From: UBA4465 sp002292365
GTDB lineage: Bacteria; Bacteroidota; Bacteroidia; Cytophagales; Cyclobacteriaceae
Assembly: GCA_943788615.1 (NCBI GenBank)
Contig: CALSQY010000004.1
Location: forward strand, 682,001-746,000
Direction: 5' to 3'
DNA length: 64,000 bases
Position numbers and translations under genes: made by a program. The notes under the pieces were generated by a model that was given only the letters and a program-made list of their open reading frames with translations, did not search any database and was not told the DNA's origin. Shown one piece after another: positions 1 through 9,631 of the stretch; within the stretch, counting starts at the first letter, position 1; each line of letters starts with the position of its first letter.

Positions 1-1198
1 CTGTGATCGTATTAGGCTGTGCAATAATAGTATCACAGGCCATGGCGATATAATAACCTCCTGAGGCAGCTACATCAGCCATCGAGGCGATGATAGGTTT
101 CACTCCTTTGGTTAAGTACACTTCATGCCAAATAAGATCTGAAGCAACCAAGCTTCCACCTGGTGAATTAATTCTTAATACAATGGCTTTTACCGATTTG
201 TTTTCACGGGCTTTTCTGATTTCTTTAGCCAATTTATAACCCACAACTTGCGTATCATCTCCCGCCATAACAATGGATCCATTGGCATAGATTACGGCAA
301 TTTTATCCTTAGCATATTTATTCTTCAGAGATTTTTTATAATTCTGATAGGAAATAAACTCAATATCGGAAGCCTCTTCTAGTTCTAAATCTGATGCAAT
401 CAAGGATTTAAGTTCATCCTTGTAACCTAGAGAATCTACTAATCCATAGTGATGGGCATCTGCAGGAACTTGAATCTTTAATTCTTTTGAATATCTTGAG
501 AGATTTCTTTTTTGAATGTCGCGGGACTCAGCCACATCAGTTAAATAAATATCATATATAGTGGAAAGTAGTGAAGTATATTGAAGTCGATTCTCGGAGC
601 TCATATCTTTCCTTAAAAATGGCTCGACCGCACTTTTAAAAGACCCTACTCTGAATATTTCTGGTTTTACCTCTAACTTTTCAAACAAACCCTTGAAAAA
701 GGTAATATTGGCCATCAAACCATTAAACTCTAAAGATCCTTCGGGATGCATAAAAAAAACATCTGCCGCCGATGCCAGATAATAATCTCCTTCACTTAAG
801 TATTCTCCATAGGCATATATGATTTTTCCTGAGGCTTTGAAATCAATCAACGCATCCCTCACTTCTTTTAATGAAGCAAAACCACCACTCAACAACTGAT
901 GGTCTAGATAAATACCTTTGATACGTTCGTCTTCTTTACTATGCTGAATGGTCGAAACCAAATCATGCAGTCCAATTTCCGAAACTGCTGCTTCAGGAAA
1001 AAGGTCTTTCAAAGGATCTTCAGTAGTCCGCTCCTGAAGAACACCACTCAATTTCAAATAAAGAATAGATGAAGGCTCAACATTGACCGTTTCATCACCC
1101 TCTCCTGCAGCGGCAATACCTATCAATAAGAAGAAAAAAAGAAAAGAAAATATTATAAGGCCCAATAAAGAAGCCAGTATGTTTTTAAGGAAATTCAT
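1..1198 (-). CDS. sppA: Signal peptide peptidase SppA, 67K type (C-terminus beyond window)
   Basis: Membrane-bound serine protease that degrades signal peptides left after secretion. Reading the reverse strand from the ATG at 1198 gives an uninterrupted frame to the window edge, so only the extreme C-terminus is missing. The N-terminus is a single hydrophobic anchor (about residues 5-28). Both tandem S49 domains are present: the N-terminal one contains FRVGSFKSAVEPF, with the Lys expected for the Ser/Lys dyad, and the C-terminal one contains RINSPGGS and ASGGYYIAM, with the nucleophile Ser. The gene runs divergently from folK with about 80 bp between them. Family assignment is secure; substrate is inferred from the family. 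Confidence 0.93.
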   Translation of the reverse strand, partial: MNFLKNILASLLGLIIFSFLFFFLLIGIAAAGEGDETVNVEPSSILYLKLSGVLQERTTEDPLKDLFPEAAVSEIGLHDLVSTIQHSKEDERIKGIYLDHQLLSGGFASLKEVRDALIDFKASGKIIYAYGEYLSEGDYYLASAADVFFMHPEGSLEFNGLMANITFFKGLFEKLEVKPEIFRVGSFKSAVEPFLRKDMSSENRLQYTSLLSTIYDIYLTDVAESRDIQKRNLSRYSKELKIQVPADAHHYGLVDSLGYKDELKSLIASDLELEEASDIEFISYQNYKKSLKNKYAKDKIAVIYANGSIVMAGDDTQVVGYKLAKEIRKARENKSVKAIVLRINSPGGSLVASDLIWHEVYLTKGVKPIIASMADVAASGGYYIAMACDTIIAQPNTIT

Positions 1199-1258
1199 AT
1201 CTCAAATATTAATTTTACGCTAAAATAGTTGTTAATAGCTTATTAACTTGTTGATCCT

Positions 1259-1266
1259 TAAATTTG
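1259..1266 (+). promoter_or_regulatory. Bacteroidota -7 element (TAAATTTG) before folK
   Basis: TAAATTTG fits the Bacteroidota -7 consensus TAnnTTTG and ends 12 bp before the folK ATG, so the leader would be very short. No convincing -33 TTTG lies 19-21 bp upstream. Confidence 0.4.
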
Positions 1267-1278
1267 TTTGTCCACAAT

Positions 1279-1785
1279 ATGAGAAAAATATACCTTTCAT
1301 TAGGCTCCAATCAAGGATCAAGACTAGATAACCTCCAAACGGCATGTATCGAAATTTCGAATTATATTTTAAAAATAAACGCATCGTCTCCTATCTACGA
1401 GACCGCCCCATGGGGTAAAACCGATCAACCTTGGTTTTATAACCTCGTATTAGAAATTGACTTCCCTTATGAGCCTGATCAGCTTTTGGAGATTTGTCTG
1501 GATATTGAAAAAAAACTAGGCCGTATCAGAAAAATCAAATGGGGTCAGCGTATAATTGATATTGATATATTGTATTTTGGTGATCTAGTTATAGAGACTG
1601 AATACTTAAAAATTCCCCATCCTGAAATACAAAATCGCCGGTTTAACTTATTGCCTTTAGTGGTATTAAATCCGCTTTTAATCCACCCTAAATTAAAAAA
1701 GAATCAGAAAGAACTATTAGCCCGTTGTGATGATAATTTAGCGTGTCATCTCACTTCTGAAAAACTAGATCATGGCCTTCTCTGA
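1279..1785 (+). CDS. folK: HPPK: 6-hydroxymethyl-7,8-dihydropterin pyrophosphokinase
   Basis: Transfers pyrophosphate from ATP to 6-hydroxymethyl-dihydropterin in folate synthesis, in the cytoplasm. The protein opens with YLSLGSNQGS, the HPPK N-terminal signature, followed by the substrate region ETAPWGKTDQPWF and the magnesium-binding stretch RIIDIDILYFGD, then IPHPEIQNRRF. At 168 residues it has normal length. The frame also has a TTG five codons upstream at 1264, but the ATG at 1279 directly precedes the conserved strand and is preferred. The 3' end overlaps the following TauE/SafE gene by 14 bp, so the two are probably cotranscribed. No folP or folB is nearby. Confidence 0.95.
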   Translation: MRKIYLSLGSNQGSRLDNLQTACIEISNYILKINASSPIYETAPWGKTDQPWFYNLVLEIDFPYEPDQLLEICLDIEKKLGRIRKIKWGQRIIDIDILYFGDLVIETEYLKIPHPEIQNRRFNLLPLVVLNPLLIHPKLKKNQKELLARCDDNLACHLTSEKLDHGLL

Positions 1786-2521
1786 ATATGTATTATTGAT
1801 AAGCACGGGCATTGCTGCAGGATTCATCAATACCGTTGCCGGAGGAGGTTCTCTTTTGACCCTGCCAGTGCTCATTTTTATGGGTCTTCCTGCCGCAGAA
1901 GCCAATGCCTCAAACAGAGTGGCTCTTATCATTCAAAACATTTTTGCTGTTAAAGGTTTTAAAAGTAAGGGTATTGCGGTGTTTCCTTTCGCCTATTGGG
2001 TAAGTATTTCTGCTACTTTAGGTGCCCTGTTAGGTGCCTATCTTGCTACAGAAATCAGCGATAGCTCCTTTAATAAAATATTATCTGTTGTAATGATTTT
2101 TGTGTTGATGATTACGGTTTTGAAACCTTATTTAGATAAAATGGAAACCCTTGAACGCTTTACTAAAAAGCGCAATCTCGTTTCTATCCTTCTTTTTTTT
2201 GGTATTGGTATTTATGGCGGCTTCATTCAGGCAGGTGTGGGCTTTATTATCATGGCAGCCCTCACAGGAATCCATGGTTTAAATTTGGCTAAAATCAATA
2301 GCGTTAAAGTCTTTGTCGTATTATGTTATACTTCAGTGGCTTTGTTGGTATTTATGTACAATGGGAAAGTCCTATGGACCTATGGTCTTATTTTAGCAAT
2401 AGGTAATGCCATTGGGGCATGGATTTCCAGCAGATGGTCTGTGGGTGTAAATGAGAAATGGATTCGACTTATCCTTATTCTGACTCTATCTGCCCTTGCT
2501 TTAAAATTATGGATGACCTAA
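1772..2521 (+). CDS. TauE/SafE-family sulfite/anion exporter (DUF81)
   Basis: Integral membrane permease of the TauE/SafE family, members of which export sulfite, sulfoacetate or related organic anions. At 249 residues it has the usual length, with about eight hydrophobic segments. The diagnostic N-terminal stretch AAGFINTVAGGGSLLTLP is at residues 10-27, followed by NASNRVALI; the second repeat contains GGFIQAGVGF. It overlaps folK by 14 bp and is followed by a 145-bp gap. Neither neighbour indicates the substrate, so the exact anion is unknown. Family call is strong. Confidence 0.88.
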   Translation: MAFSEYVLLISTGIAAGFINTVAGGGSLLTLPVLIFMGLPAAEANASNRVALIIQNIFAVKGFKSKGIAVFPFAYWVSISATLGALLGAYLATEISDSSFNKILSVVMIFVLMITVLKPYLDKMETLERFTKKRNLVSILLFFGIGIYGGFIQAGVGFIIMAALTGIHGLNLAKINSVKVFVVLCYTSVALLVFMYNGKVLWTYGLILAIGNAIGAWISSRWSVGVNEKWIRLILILTLSALALKLWMT

Positions 2522-2666
2522 ATGAGCACCTCAAATTGACTTAATTATGAAATGATGAGCCTTCAAACTAATCTATAACGAGATTCATATCAACCGATCA
2601 CCGGAAATCTTAAATGAGCCATCATCTCACTATAAATAAGAAATGATGTAATTTCACCACTCAATT

Positions 2667-4151
2667 ATGGGAATAGTCATTCGTCAAAGTTTACTGAGTA
2701 GCGCTGCGTCTTATCTAGGCGTAGCCATTGGATTTGTGAATGCGGTCATCTTAATGCCTAAATTTATGACTCCCGATCAAATTGGGTTATTTCGTACTTT
2801 ATTGAGTGCCGCACTGCTGCTATCTAGCTTTGGTCGATTTGGTATTAATTCTGGATTGATTAGATTTAAATCTCTATTGAAACATCCACAAACAGATCTC
2901 AAATCTTTATACGGATTAGGTATTTTGATAGTGTCCTTTTCGACTCTCTTTTTTTTAATTATCTTAATCATTTTTCGCAATTCATGGGCTGATTTTTATG
3001 CTGAGAAATCTCCTGAAGTCAATGCATATTTTGTTTTGCTCATTGTACTAACTTTAGAGCTCATTATCTTTCAGTTTTTACAAACTTTGGCCAGTATTCA
3101 TAAAAATATTTTTACGGCAAATCTTCTCAAAGATCTGGTTTATAAATCTTTGAATATGGGTAGTATCTTATTATTTGCCACCTCCATAATCTCCTTTCAT
3201 ACTTTCATCATCCTACATGTTTGCTTTTATGTTATCTTGATTGCTTTTCTGTTTTTTGAATCTATTTATAAATATAAAATTAAGATTTCGTTTAAACCCC
3301 TTCCTCCGAACATCGCTCGTGAATTAATTTACTACTGTGGAACCTTATTCATTTCAGGTTTGGGCTTAAGTTTTCTAAACTTAGCCGACCAACAACTAGT
3401 CAGTCGGTATTTGGGCCTTGAGGCCAGCGGGATCTATATGACGGCTATATTTATGGTGATGGTAATTGAGATGCCGAGAAGATTTGTTGGAGAAATTTCA
3501 ACCCCTATTATTGCTGAAGCCTTCGGTTCAGGCAATTTGGCCAGTATCAATGAACATTACAAAAAAGCATCTATCAATCTCTTTCTTTTGGGAGGACTTA
3601 TTTATGTATTAATCATTATTAATTTAGATAATATCTACGCCATCATGCCCAAAGGTCAAATCTATAAAGCAGGTAGATATGTCGTTATTTTGGTAGGTCT
3701 TTCCAAGTTGATCAATCTTCTTTTTAGTCTCAATGATGGAATAATATCTATGTCTAAATATTACCATTTTAATATGATAATGACCTTATTTTTGGGTTTA
3801 GTCATGATCGGATCAGATATCATTTTGATTCCTCGGTACGGATTGATCGGTGCCGCCACCGCCCTACTTGTCGTTTTTACTCTACATGGATTATTAAAAT
3901 TAATACTTATTAAAATGACATATGATTTTTTTCCTTTCACAACCAAAACTATTTTAGGAGCCTTAATCATTTTAGGGTTACTTTTAATTAATCATTTTAT
4001 ACCGATATTAATCAATCCATTTATTGATATGATGATTCGATCGGGATTAATACTCATGATTTTTTCGTTCTCAATTTACAAATTGAAATTGTCTCTTGAG
4101 ATCAATCAAATGATAAATGGTCTAGCCAAAAGATTGAATATAAATTTATGA
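2667..4151 (+). CDS. Wzx-like polysaccharide flippase (MATE/MOP superfamily)
   Basis: Probably moves a lipid-linked oligosaccharide repeat across the inner membrane. The 494-residue protein is almost entirely hydrophobic, with about 14 transmembrane segments, and starts with SAASYLGVAIGFVNAVIL, the typical first helix of O-antigen/polysaccharide flippases. Further landmarks are LADQQLVSRYLGLEASGIY in the middle and the C-terminal polysaccharide-biosynthesis half with LIPRYGLIGAATA. It is the first gene of the surface-polysaccharide locus and overlaps the YfhO gene by 4 bp (ATGA). No Wzy polymerase is recognisable nearby, so the export route of the product is uncertain. Confidence 0.85.
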   Translation: MGIVIRQSLLSSAASYLGVAIGFVNAVILMPKFMTPDQIGLFRTLLSAALLLSSFGRFGINSGLIRFKSLLKHPQTDLKSLYGLGILIVSFSTLFFLIILIIFRNSWADFYAEKSPEVNAYFVLLIVLTLELIIFQFLQTLASIHKNIFTANLLKDLVYKSLNMGSILLFATSIISFHTFIILHVCFYVILIAFLFFESIYKYKIKISFKPLPPNIARELIYYCGTLFISGLGLSFLNLADQQLVSRYLGLEASGIYMTAIFMVMVIEMPRRFVGEISTPIIAEAFGSGNLASINEHYKKASINLFLLGGLIYVLIIINLDNIYAIMPKGQIYKAGRYVVILVGLSKLINLLFSLNDGIISMSKYYHFNMIMTLFLGLVMIGSDIILIPRYGLIGAATALLVVFTLHGLLKLILIKMTYDFFPFTTKTILGALIILGLLLINHFIPILINPFIDMMIRSGLILMIFSFSIYKLKLSLEINQMINGLAKRLNINL

Positions 4152-6592
4152 AAACCAAAGAATTACTGAAAGCAATACAACCGCATGCCATTTTCATAAC
4201 ATTCGGCTTTTTATTGGTGATGGCCTTTTTCCATCCGCTAATCATAGAGAATAAAAGTATGAATCAAAATGACATCTTCCAAGGCGTGAGTTCAGGACAA
4301 GAAGCTACCCATTTTAGGCAGGAGACAGGAGAAGAAGCATTATGGACCAATAGCATGTTCAGTGGTATGCCTGCCTATTTAATCAACATTTATTGGAGTG
4401 GTGACCTTATCAAGTATATTCAGCGCATCATTACATTTGGATTTCCTTCAGCTGCCCAAGTAACCCTTTTAGCTTTCCTTTCCTGCTATCTCATGCTCCT
4501 CGCCTTTAGAGTCAGACCTTGGCTGGCCTTCATAGGTGCCATAGCTTTTAGTTTCAATACCTTCAGTATGATTAGTATTGAGGCAGGACACATCTGGAAA
4601 GTTCGTGCCATTGCCTACATGCCCCTCGTATTGGGTGCCGTGCACATGGTGATTACCCAAAAAAAGAAGCTGTTACCCTTGGGCTTGCTGAGTTTGGCGG
4701 TTGCATTAGAAATTCAAGCCAATCATCTGCAAATCACCTATTACTTATTTTTGATGCTCATTATTTATGGACTATTTCATTTATTTGAGATGATAAAATC
4801 AAAGCATTATTCAAAACTAGGCACCCAAGTTGCCCTCTTAATTTTGGCAGGCATTCTGGGCGTAGGTGCCAATGCCGGTCGTATTTGGACAACTTTAGAA
4901 TACAGTAAATATTCTACAAGGGGCCCTTCAGAGCTCAGCAGTAATGCTGAAAGTGGAGAAAATTCGGGATTAGATAAAGATTATGTCTTCAATTGGAGCT
5001 ATGGAATAATGGAGTCCTTCACGTTTCTGATTCCTAATTTCTCTGGCGGTGCAAGTCAACAAACCCTAGCGACCGATTCCCATTTAGGCAAAGTATTGAG
5101 TCAAAATGGTATGACTAGGGATCAAGTGAGTAATCAATTAAAAGCAGCGCCTACCTACTGGGGCGATCAACCCATTACTGCTGGCCCTACCTACGCAGGT
5201 GCCATCATGTGTTTCCTATTTATGCTAGGCATTCTTATTGTAGAGCCGAAGATCAGAAATTGGATTTTAGTAGCTTGTTTATTTTCAATTTTACTCGCCT
5301 GGGGTAAAAATCTCGCATGGTTCAATTATACTCTATTTGATTATTTCCCAGGTTATGATAAATTTCGTTCGGTCAGTATGGCCATTGTTATTTTTCTCGC
5401 TGGTGTTCCATTACTGTCTATGCTCGCCCTTGAGACCCTATTCAATGGATCAAAAAAACAAATGGTAAAACCCCTGATCATCAGTGCTGCGATCACAGGT
5501 GGTCTGGCCCTTACTTTCTTAGTTATAGGTAGCCTATTTAGCTATAAGGGTGCAGTAGATGTACAATTGGCTAACGTTCCCAATTGGTTTTTAGAAGCAC
5601 TGAGAGCCGACAGACAATCCTTATTAAAAGCAGACGCTTTACGAACCTTGATATTGATTGGACTCGCCTTCGCCTTGATATATGGGGTGATCAAAGAAAA
5701 AATAAAAGTACCTATTGCATTGCTAGGTATTTCTGTATTGGTTGTCTTTGATTTCTGGAATGTAGACCGCCGTTATATTAATGATGAAAATTATCAAAGG
5801 CAGGCCGTCAAAGGCTTTCTTGATCCCTCTGCAGCAGATCAATTCATTAAAAATAGCGCAGATAAGCACTACCGGGTGCTGAATTTAAATAACCCTTTTA
5901 ATGAAGCCAAAACATCCGCTAATCACAGCTCTTTAGGAGGCTATCATGGGGCTAAAATGAAGCGATATCAGGAGTTGATTGAAAATTGTCTCTCAAGCAA
6001 TCTTGCCGAGATGATTGGTGTCCTTCAAAATGGTTCCAAAGATTTGTCCAAATTTACAGTCATCAATATGCTTAACGCCCAATATTTAAAATTTGGTGAT
6101 CAAGCCAATAACGTACTCCCAAATGACTATGCTTTTGGTAATGCCTGGTTTACTGAAAATATGATTTCTGTGAAAAGTCCTGATGAAGAGTTGACCGCTG
6201 TCTGTAGTCTTGTGGATAAAAAAACGACCGTAATAAATGCTAAAAAATTTAAATCTTCACAGTCGACCTATGATGCTGCAGCCATTACTCTTGAAACCTA
6301 CCAGCCCAACCTTTTAAAATACAGTATAAATAATCAAAATGCAGGCTTTGCTGTCTTTTCGGAAATTTATTACCCTCTCGGTTGGCAAGCTACCGTAGAT
6401 GGGATTCCTACCGAAATCAAGCAAGTCAACTATGTATTGAGAGGCCTAGAAATTCCAGCAAATTCACAAGAAATTATTTTTGAATTCAAGCCAGCAGCAT
6501 ATTTCATTGGAAATAAAATAACGGCTGCGTTTTCTGCAACTGTTTTATTAATTTTAGGTTTTGGTTTATTCAAAACCATCCCAAAGAAATAA
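4148..6592 (+). CDS. YfhO-family membrane protein (GT-C-type glycosyltransferase candidate)
   Basis: Large polytopic protein of 814 residues with an N-terminal run of about 12 membrane segments and a C-terminal extracytoplasmic domain. Landmarks include GVSSGQEATHFRQETGEEA after the first helix, NANAGRIWTTLEYS-like residues near 245 (GANAGRIWTTLEYSKYSTRG) and the C-terminal YYPLGWQATVDG, all typical of the Bacteroidota YfhO family. YfhO relatives act as GT-C enzymes using undecaprenyl-linked sugars, for example in teichoic-acid glycosylation of Gram-positives; the activity here is inferred. It overlaps the flippase gene (ATGA) and the next glycosyltransferase, supporting a shared role in cell-surface glycan assembly. 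Confidence 0.82.
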   Translation: MKTKELLKAIQPHAIFITFGFLLVMAFFHPLIIENKSMNQNDIFQGVSSGQEATHFRQETGEEALWTNSMFSGMPAYLINIYWSGDLIKYIQRIITFGFPSAAQVTLLAFLSCYLMLLAFRVRPWLAFIGAIAFSFNTFSMISIEAGHIWKVRAIAYMPLVLGAVHMVITQKKKLLPLGLLSLAVALEIQANHLQITYYLFLMLIIYGLFHLFEMIKSKHYSKLGTQVALLILAGILGVGANAGRIWTTLEYSKYSTRGPSELSSNAESGENSGLDKDYVFNWSYGIMESFTFLIPNFSGGASQQTLATDSHLGKVLSQNGMTRDQVSNQLKAAPTYWGDQPITAGPTYAGAIMCFLFMLGILIVEPKIRNWILVACLFSILLAWGKNLAWFNYTLFDYFPGYDKFRSVSMAIVIFLAGVPLLSMLALETLFNGSKKQMVKPLIISAAITGGLALTFLVIGSLFSYKGAVDVQLANVPNWFLEALRADRQSLLKADALRTLILIGLAFALIYGVIKEKIKVPIALLGISVLVVFDFWNVDRRYINDENYQRQAVKGFLDPSAADQFIKNSADKHYRVLNLNNPFNEAKTSANHSSLGGYHGAKMKRYQELIENCLSSNLAEMIGVLQNGSKDLSKFTVINMLNAQYLKFGDQANNVLPNDYAFGNAWFTENMISVKSPDEELTAVCSLVDKKTTVINAKKFKSSQSTYDAAAITLETYQPNLLKYSINNQNAGFAVFSEIYYPLGWQATVDGIPTEIKQVNYVLRGLEIPANSQEIIFEFKPAAYFIGNKITAAFSATVLLILGFGLFKTIPKK

Positions 6593-6596
6593 TACC

Positions 6597-7496
6597 TTGG
6601 TTTCTGTAATTGTATGTACATTTAATAGGGAAAAATACTTGCCTATTTGCCTAGAAAAGTTGGCAAATCAAACGGTCAGTTCTTCAGAATACGAAATTAT
6701 CATCATAGATAATAACAGTACAGATAAATCTGGATTGATATGTGATTTATTTATAAATACGCACAAAACGATCAATGTGCACTACTTTCTGGAGTTAAAG
6801 CAAGGGCATACATATTCAAGAAATAGAGGAATTGCAGAATCGAAAGGTGAATATCTTGCATTTATCGATGATGATGCTTTTGTAGAAGCTAATTATATTG
6901 AAAATATTAATAAAGCATTTTCAAACCTCGAAATAGTGGCGTTAGGAGGAAAAATAACGCCTTATTATGAATCAGGGAATCCTCCGGTATGGATGTCAAA
7001 ATATTTATTGCCCCTTGTGGCAGCATTAGATATGGGAGAACATAAACAGTATTTCAGAAAAGGAAAATTCCCGATTGGTGCCAATATGGCTTTTAGAAAA
7101 AATGTATTTCAGAATTTCGGATGGTTCAATATTGAACTTGGCCGCAGAGGTTCGAAAGGATTAGAAGGCGGAGATGAAAAAGATTTATTTTTAAAATTGA
7201 AAAAGTCAGGAGCGAAAATATTGTATGACCCTAATATCAAGGTCACTCATATCATTCCAGAAAGCAGGCTTCAATTGACCTATATTCAAGGACTTGCTAT
7301 TGGAGTGGGAAGCAGTGAACGCAAAAGGTTAAAAAATACTGACATCTTTCAAAAATCTAACAAGATTTTGTCTGAATTAATTAAAATATGCGGAACAGGT
7401 GTGCTTTTTTTCTCTTTCCTTTTAAAAGGAAAAATTCAGGCAGCTAAAATGCTTGTCGTATTTAGATTTTGGGTTGTAAAAGGATATTGCAAATGA
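6597..7496 (+). CDS. Glycosyltransferase family 2
   Basis: GT-A fold transferase for surface glycan synthesis. The N-terminal strand VSVIVCTFNREKYLP is followed by EIIIIDNNSTDKS and the metal/nucleotide site AFIDDDAFVE (DDD). A C-terminal extension contains GGDEKDLFLKLKKSGAKI and a hydrophobic patch near residue 270. No ATG is available: a TTG at 6597 gives a protein beginning directly at the conserved strand, while a TTG at 6561 would overlap yfhO by 32 bp; I prefer 6597. From here to about 13 kb the DNA is visibly more AT-rich than the housekeeping genes, common in exchanged polysaccharide loci. Acceptor sugar unknown. Confidence 0.87.
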   Translation: MVSVIVCTFNREKYLPICLEKLANQTVSSSEYEIIIIDNNSTDKSGLICDLFINTHKTINVHYFLELKQGHTYSRNRGIAESKGEYLAFIDDDAFVEANYIENINKAFSNLEIVALGGKITPYYESGNPPVWMSKYLLPLVAALDMGEHKQYFRKGKFPIGANMAFRKNVFQNFGWFNIELGRRGSKGLEGGDEKDLFLKLKKSGAKILYDPNIKVTHIIPESRLQLTYIQGLAIGVGSSERKRLKNTDIFQKSNKILSELIKICGTGVLFFSFLLKGKIQAAKMLVVFRFWVVKGYCK

Positions 7497-8404
7497 TTAT
7501 AAAAATACAACTATTTATCCTTCAATTAATCAAAAGCCTTTTAACACTTATAAAAATCATCATAATGTCTGATCTTTTTATAAAAAAAATCAAAATAGAA
7601 AGAGATCACAATGAGGCATTAATTCTAGGTAATGGTCCATCCTTAAAAGATTTCTTTAAGGAAGAAAATGCATTCATGGAAAATAAAGCAATTTTTGCTG
7701 TGAATTATTTCGCAAGAACTGCTGAATATAAAAAAGTTAAACCTGAGTTTTACGTAATTACTTCACCTGAGTATTTTCTTAATGAGCAAAAAGAAGATTA
7801 TGCAAATGAGCGAATCATAACTTTAAAAACAATTTTTAAGGAAACCTCTTGGCCCATGATTCTCATTATTCCTTTAATAGCGAGAAAAAATATCCATTGG
7901 AGATCTCATTTAATCAATAATAAAATGATTCAAGTTCACTATATGAATACAACTCCAATCGAAGGATTTGAGAACATTTCTTTTCAATTAATTTCAAGAC
8001 AATTAGGAATGCCCAGACCCCATAATGTCTTGATTCCAACAATTTTACATGCAATTAATTTAGATTTTAAGAATATTTATGTAGTGGGCGCTGATCATTC
8101 ATGGCTGTCTGAAATATTCGTCTCGAAATCAAATGAAGTTTTTCTCAGTCAAAAACATTTTTATGACGATCAAACAGAAAAACAAAATCATTCAGTAAAT
8201 AAGCCTACTCCGAAACCAATGTTTCACGGAGTAAGTAATGAAAAACGGAAATTACATGAAGTACTAGAAAAATTTGTAATCTCATTTAAATCCTATTGGA
8301 GTTTAAATGCATTTGCAAAATCTAAAAATGTGAAAATATGGAATTGTACGGAAAATTCATTTATAGATGCTTTTGAAAAAAAATCAATAAAAGATGAAAA
8401 ATAA
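7493..8404 (+). CDS. GNGPS-motif protein, GT42 sialyltransferase / DUF115-like
   Basis: Chosen start is the ATG at 7493, which overlaps the previous TGA (ATGA). About 20 residues of hydrophobic leader precede the domain. The core begins ALILGNGPSLKDF, then IFAVNYFA and KPEFYVIT, and later NIYVVGADHSWLSEIFV. The GNGPSL loop followed by an N-x-F strand and a late G-[IA]-D motif is the arrangement of Campylobacter CST-type GT42 sialyltransferases; DUF115/MptE-like proteins share the fold and loop. Because SpsF- and NeuB-like genes follow, a role in transferring a nonulosonic acid is attractive, but this is inference. Start of the folded domain could also be the ATG at 7565. Confidence 0.5.
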   Translation: MIIKIQLFILQLIKSLLTLIKIIIMSDLFIKKIKIERDHNEALILGNGPSLKDFFKEENAFMENKAIFAVNYFARTAEYKKVKPEFYVITSPEYFLNEQKEDYANERIITLKTIFKETSWPMILIIPLIARKNIHWRSHLINNKMIQVHYMNTTPIEGFENISFQLISRQLGMPRPHNVLIPTILHAINLDFKNIYVVGADHSWLSEIFVSKSNEVFLSQKHFYDDQTEKQNHSVNKPTPKPMFHGVSNEKRKLHEVLEKFVISFKSYWSLNAFAKSKNVKIWNCTENSFIDAFEKKSIKDEK

Positions 8405-8945
8405 TCAGTTACGAAGACATTTGAACTTTGATCATGATCATAGAGAAAGACTTGCTCATTATAAAAAAATAGTAGGTAATTGCGGTGATAATGTTTTTTT
8501 TGATAAAAATATTGAAATCATGCGCTATCCTGAGAATATTTTTATTGGCAACAACGTAGTTATCAAAGAAGGAGCTAAGATTTGTACTTGCAACGAGAAA
8601 GCTGAAATCCATATTGGAGACAATACAACCATTGGTTATCAAACATTTATTTTTGCTAGTGATCGGATTACCATCGGAAATGACTGTTTAGTAGCACCCT
8701 TCGTTTATATCGTGGATAGTGATCACAGCATAGAAAAAAATGCATTGATCAATGAACAGCCAAATATAAATAGACCAATAAACATAAAAGCGGATGTGTG
8801 GTTGGCTACCGGAGCAAAAATCCTTAAAGGGGTAACTATTGAGCAAGGGGGTGTTGTTGCGGCTGGTGCAGTACTGTCAAGTGATGTAGCTCCTTATCAA
8901 ATTTTTGGAGGTATTCCAGCAACTAAGATTTCTGAGCGAAAATGA
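8394..8945 (+). CDS. Left-handed beta-helix acyltransferase (hexapeptide repeat)
   Basis: Probable sugar O- or N-acetyltransferase. From about residue 45 the protein is built of imperfect hexapeptide repeats (IFIGNNVVIKEGAKI, IHIGDNTTIGYQTFI, ITIGNDCLVAPFVYI). It continues with VDSDHSI, carrying the His typical of the catalytic site, and ends with GGVVAAGAVLSSDVAPY and FGGIPATKI, the standard C-terminal cap of the maltose/galactoside acetyltransferase group. Length 183 residues. It overlaps the GNGPS gene by 11 bp and the SpsF-like gene by 4 bp, so it sits inside a translationally coupled set. Target sugar cannot be read from sequence. Confidence 0.87.
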   Translation: MKNNQLRRHLNFDHDHRERLAHYKKIVGNCGDNVFFDKNIEIMRYPENIFIGNNVVIKEGAKICTCNEKAEIHIGDNTTIGYQTFIFASDRITIGNDCLVAPFVYIVDSDHSIEKNALINEQPNINRPINIKADVWLATGAKILKGVTIEQGGVVAAGAVLSSDVAPYQIFGGIPATKISERK

Positions 8946-9631
8946 ATATTGGAATCATTGTACTCTGCAGATTTAATTCTTCCAGATTACCTGGAAAAAT
9001 CTTGAGCTCAATCAATGAAAAGCCTTTAATAACCTATATCATAGAGCGCCTCTCTATCTCAAAGTATAATGCAAACATCGTAATTGCAACATCAAGCAAC
9101 GAAACTGATCAACCAATCTATAACCATTGTCTCCAAAATAAAATTACTTGCTATAGAGGATCCTTAGAAAACGTCAGTGAACGATTTTTGAATTGTGCCA
9201 CTCACCATGGATTTGATTATGCGGTAAGAATAAATGGTGATAATTTATTCACCGATCCATCCTTAATTGACCGTTATTGTGATTTAGCAATAAATGGAGC
9301 CTTTGATCTAGTATCAAATGTCCCCAATCGAACCTACCCCTCAGGGATGAGCGTGGAGGTGATAAAAATTTTATTTTTGCAAGAGGCTATTTCAAATTTT
9401 AATAAGGATCAGTATAAGGAACATGTAACCTTATATTTTTATGAAAATTTAACTTCAGGTAAATTCAAGTTTATTGAAAATAATGATTTTCCAGAAGCAA
9501 AAGGGTTAAAGTTGGCTATAGATCATTTAAATGACCTAAATTTGGCTGCCTTAATTATAAAAAATATGAAGAAAAATCACACCCTTTATAATTGGAAAGA
9601 AATAGTCAATTTATACTTAAATAATGAATAA
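8942..9631 (+). CDS. SpsF-like cytidylyltransferase family protein
   Basis: Nucleotidyltransferase related to SpsF and acylneuraminate cytidylyltransferases, activating a sugar as a CMP derivative. The N-terminus IGIIVLCRFNSSRLPGKIL is the nucleotide-binding loop of the family (R-x-x-S-x-R-L-P-G-K), followed by PLITYIIERL and VIATSSNETD. A later RINGDNLFTDPSLID corresponds to the metal-binding GD segment. Length 229 residues is normal. It overlaps the acyltransferase by 4 bp and the NeuB-like gene by 8 bp. SpsE/SpsF pairs occur in spore-coat and capsule glycan loci; the specific sugar is unknown. Confidence 0.85.
   Translation: MNIGIIVLCRFNSSRLPGKILSSINEKPLITYIIERLSISKYNANIVIATSSNETDQPIYNHCLQNKITCYRGSLENVSERFLNCATHHGFDYAVRINGDNLFTDPSLIDRYCDLAINGAFDLVSNVPNRTYPSGMSVEVIKILFLQEAISNFNKDQYKEHVTLYFYENLTSGKFKFIENNDFPEAKGLKLAIDHLNDLNLAALIIKNMKKNHTLYNWKEIVNLYLNNE

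Noticed and set aside
2522..2666. Imperfect inverted repeat around GATGAG/ATCATC between the exporter and flippase genes
   Set aside because: Too short and mismatched to be a terminator or operator.
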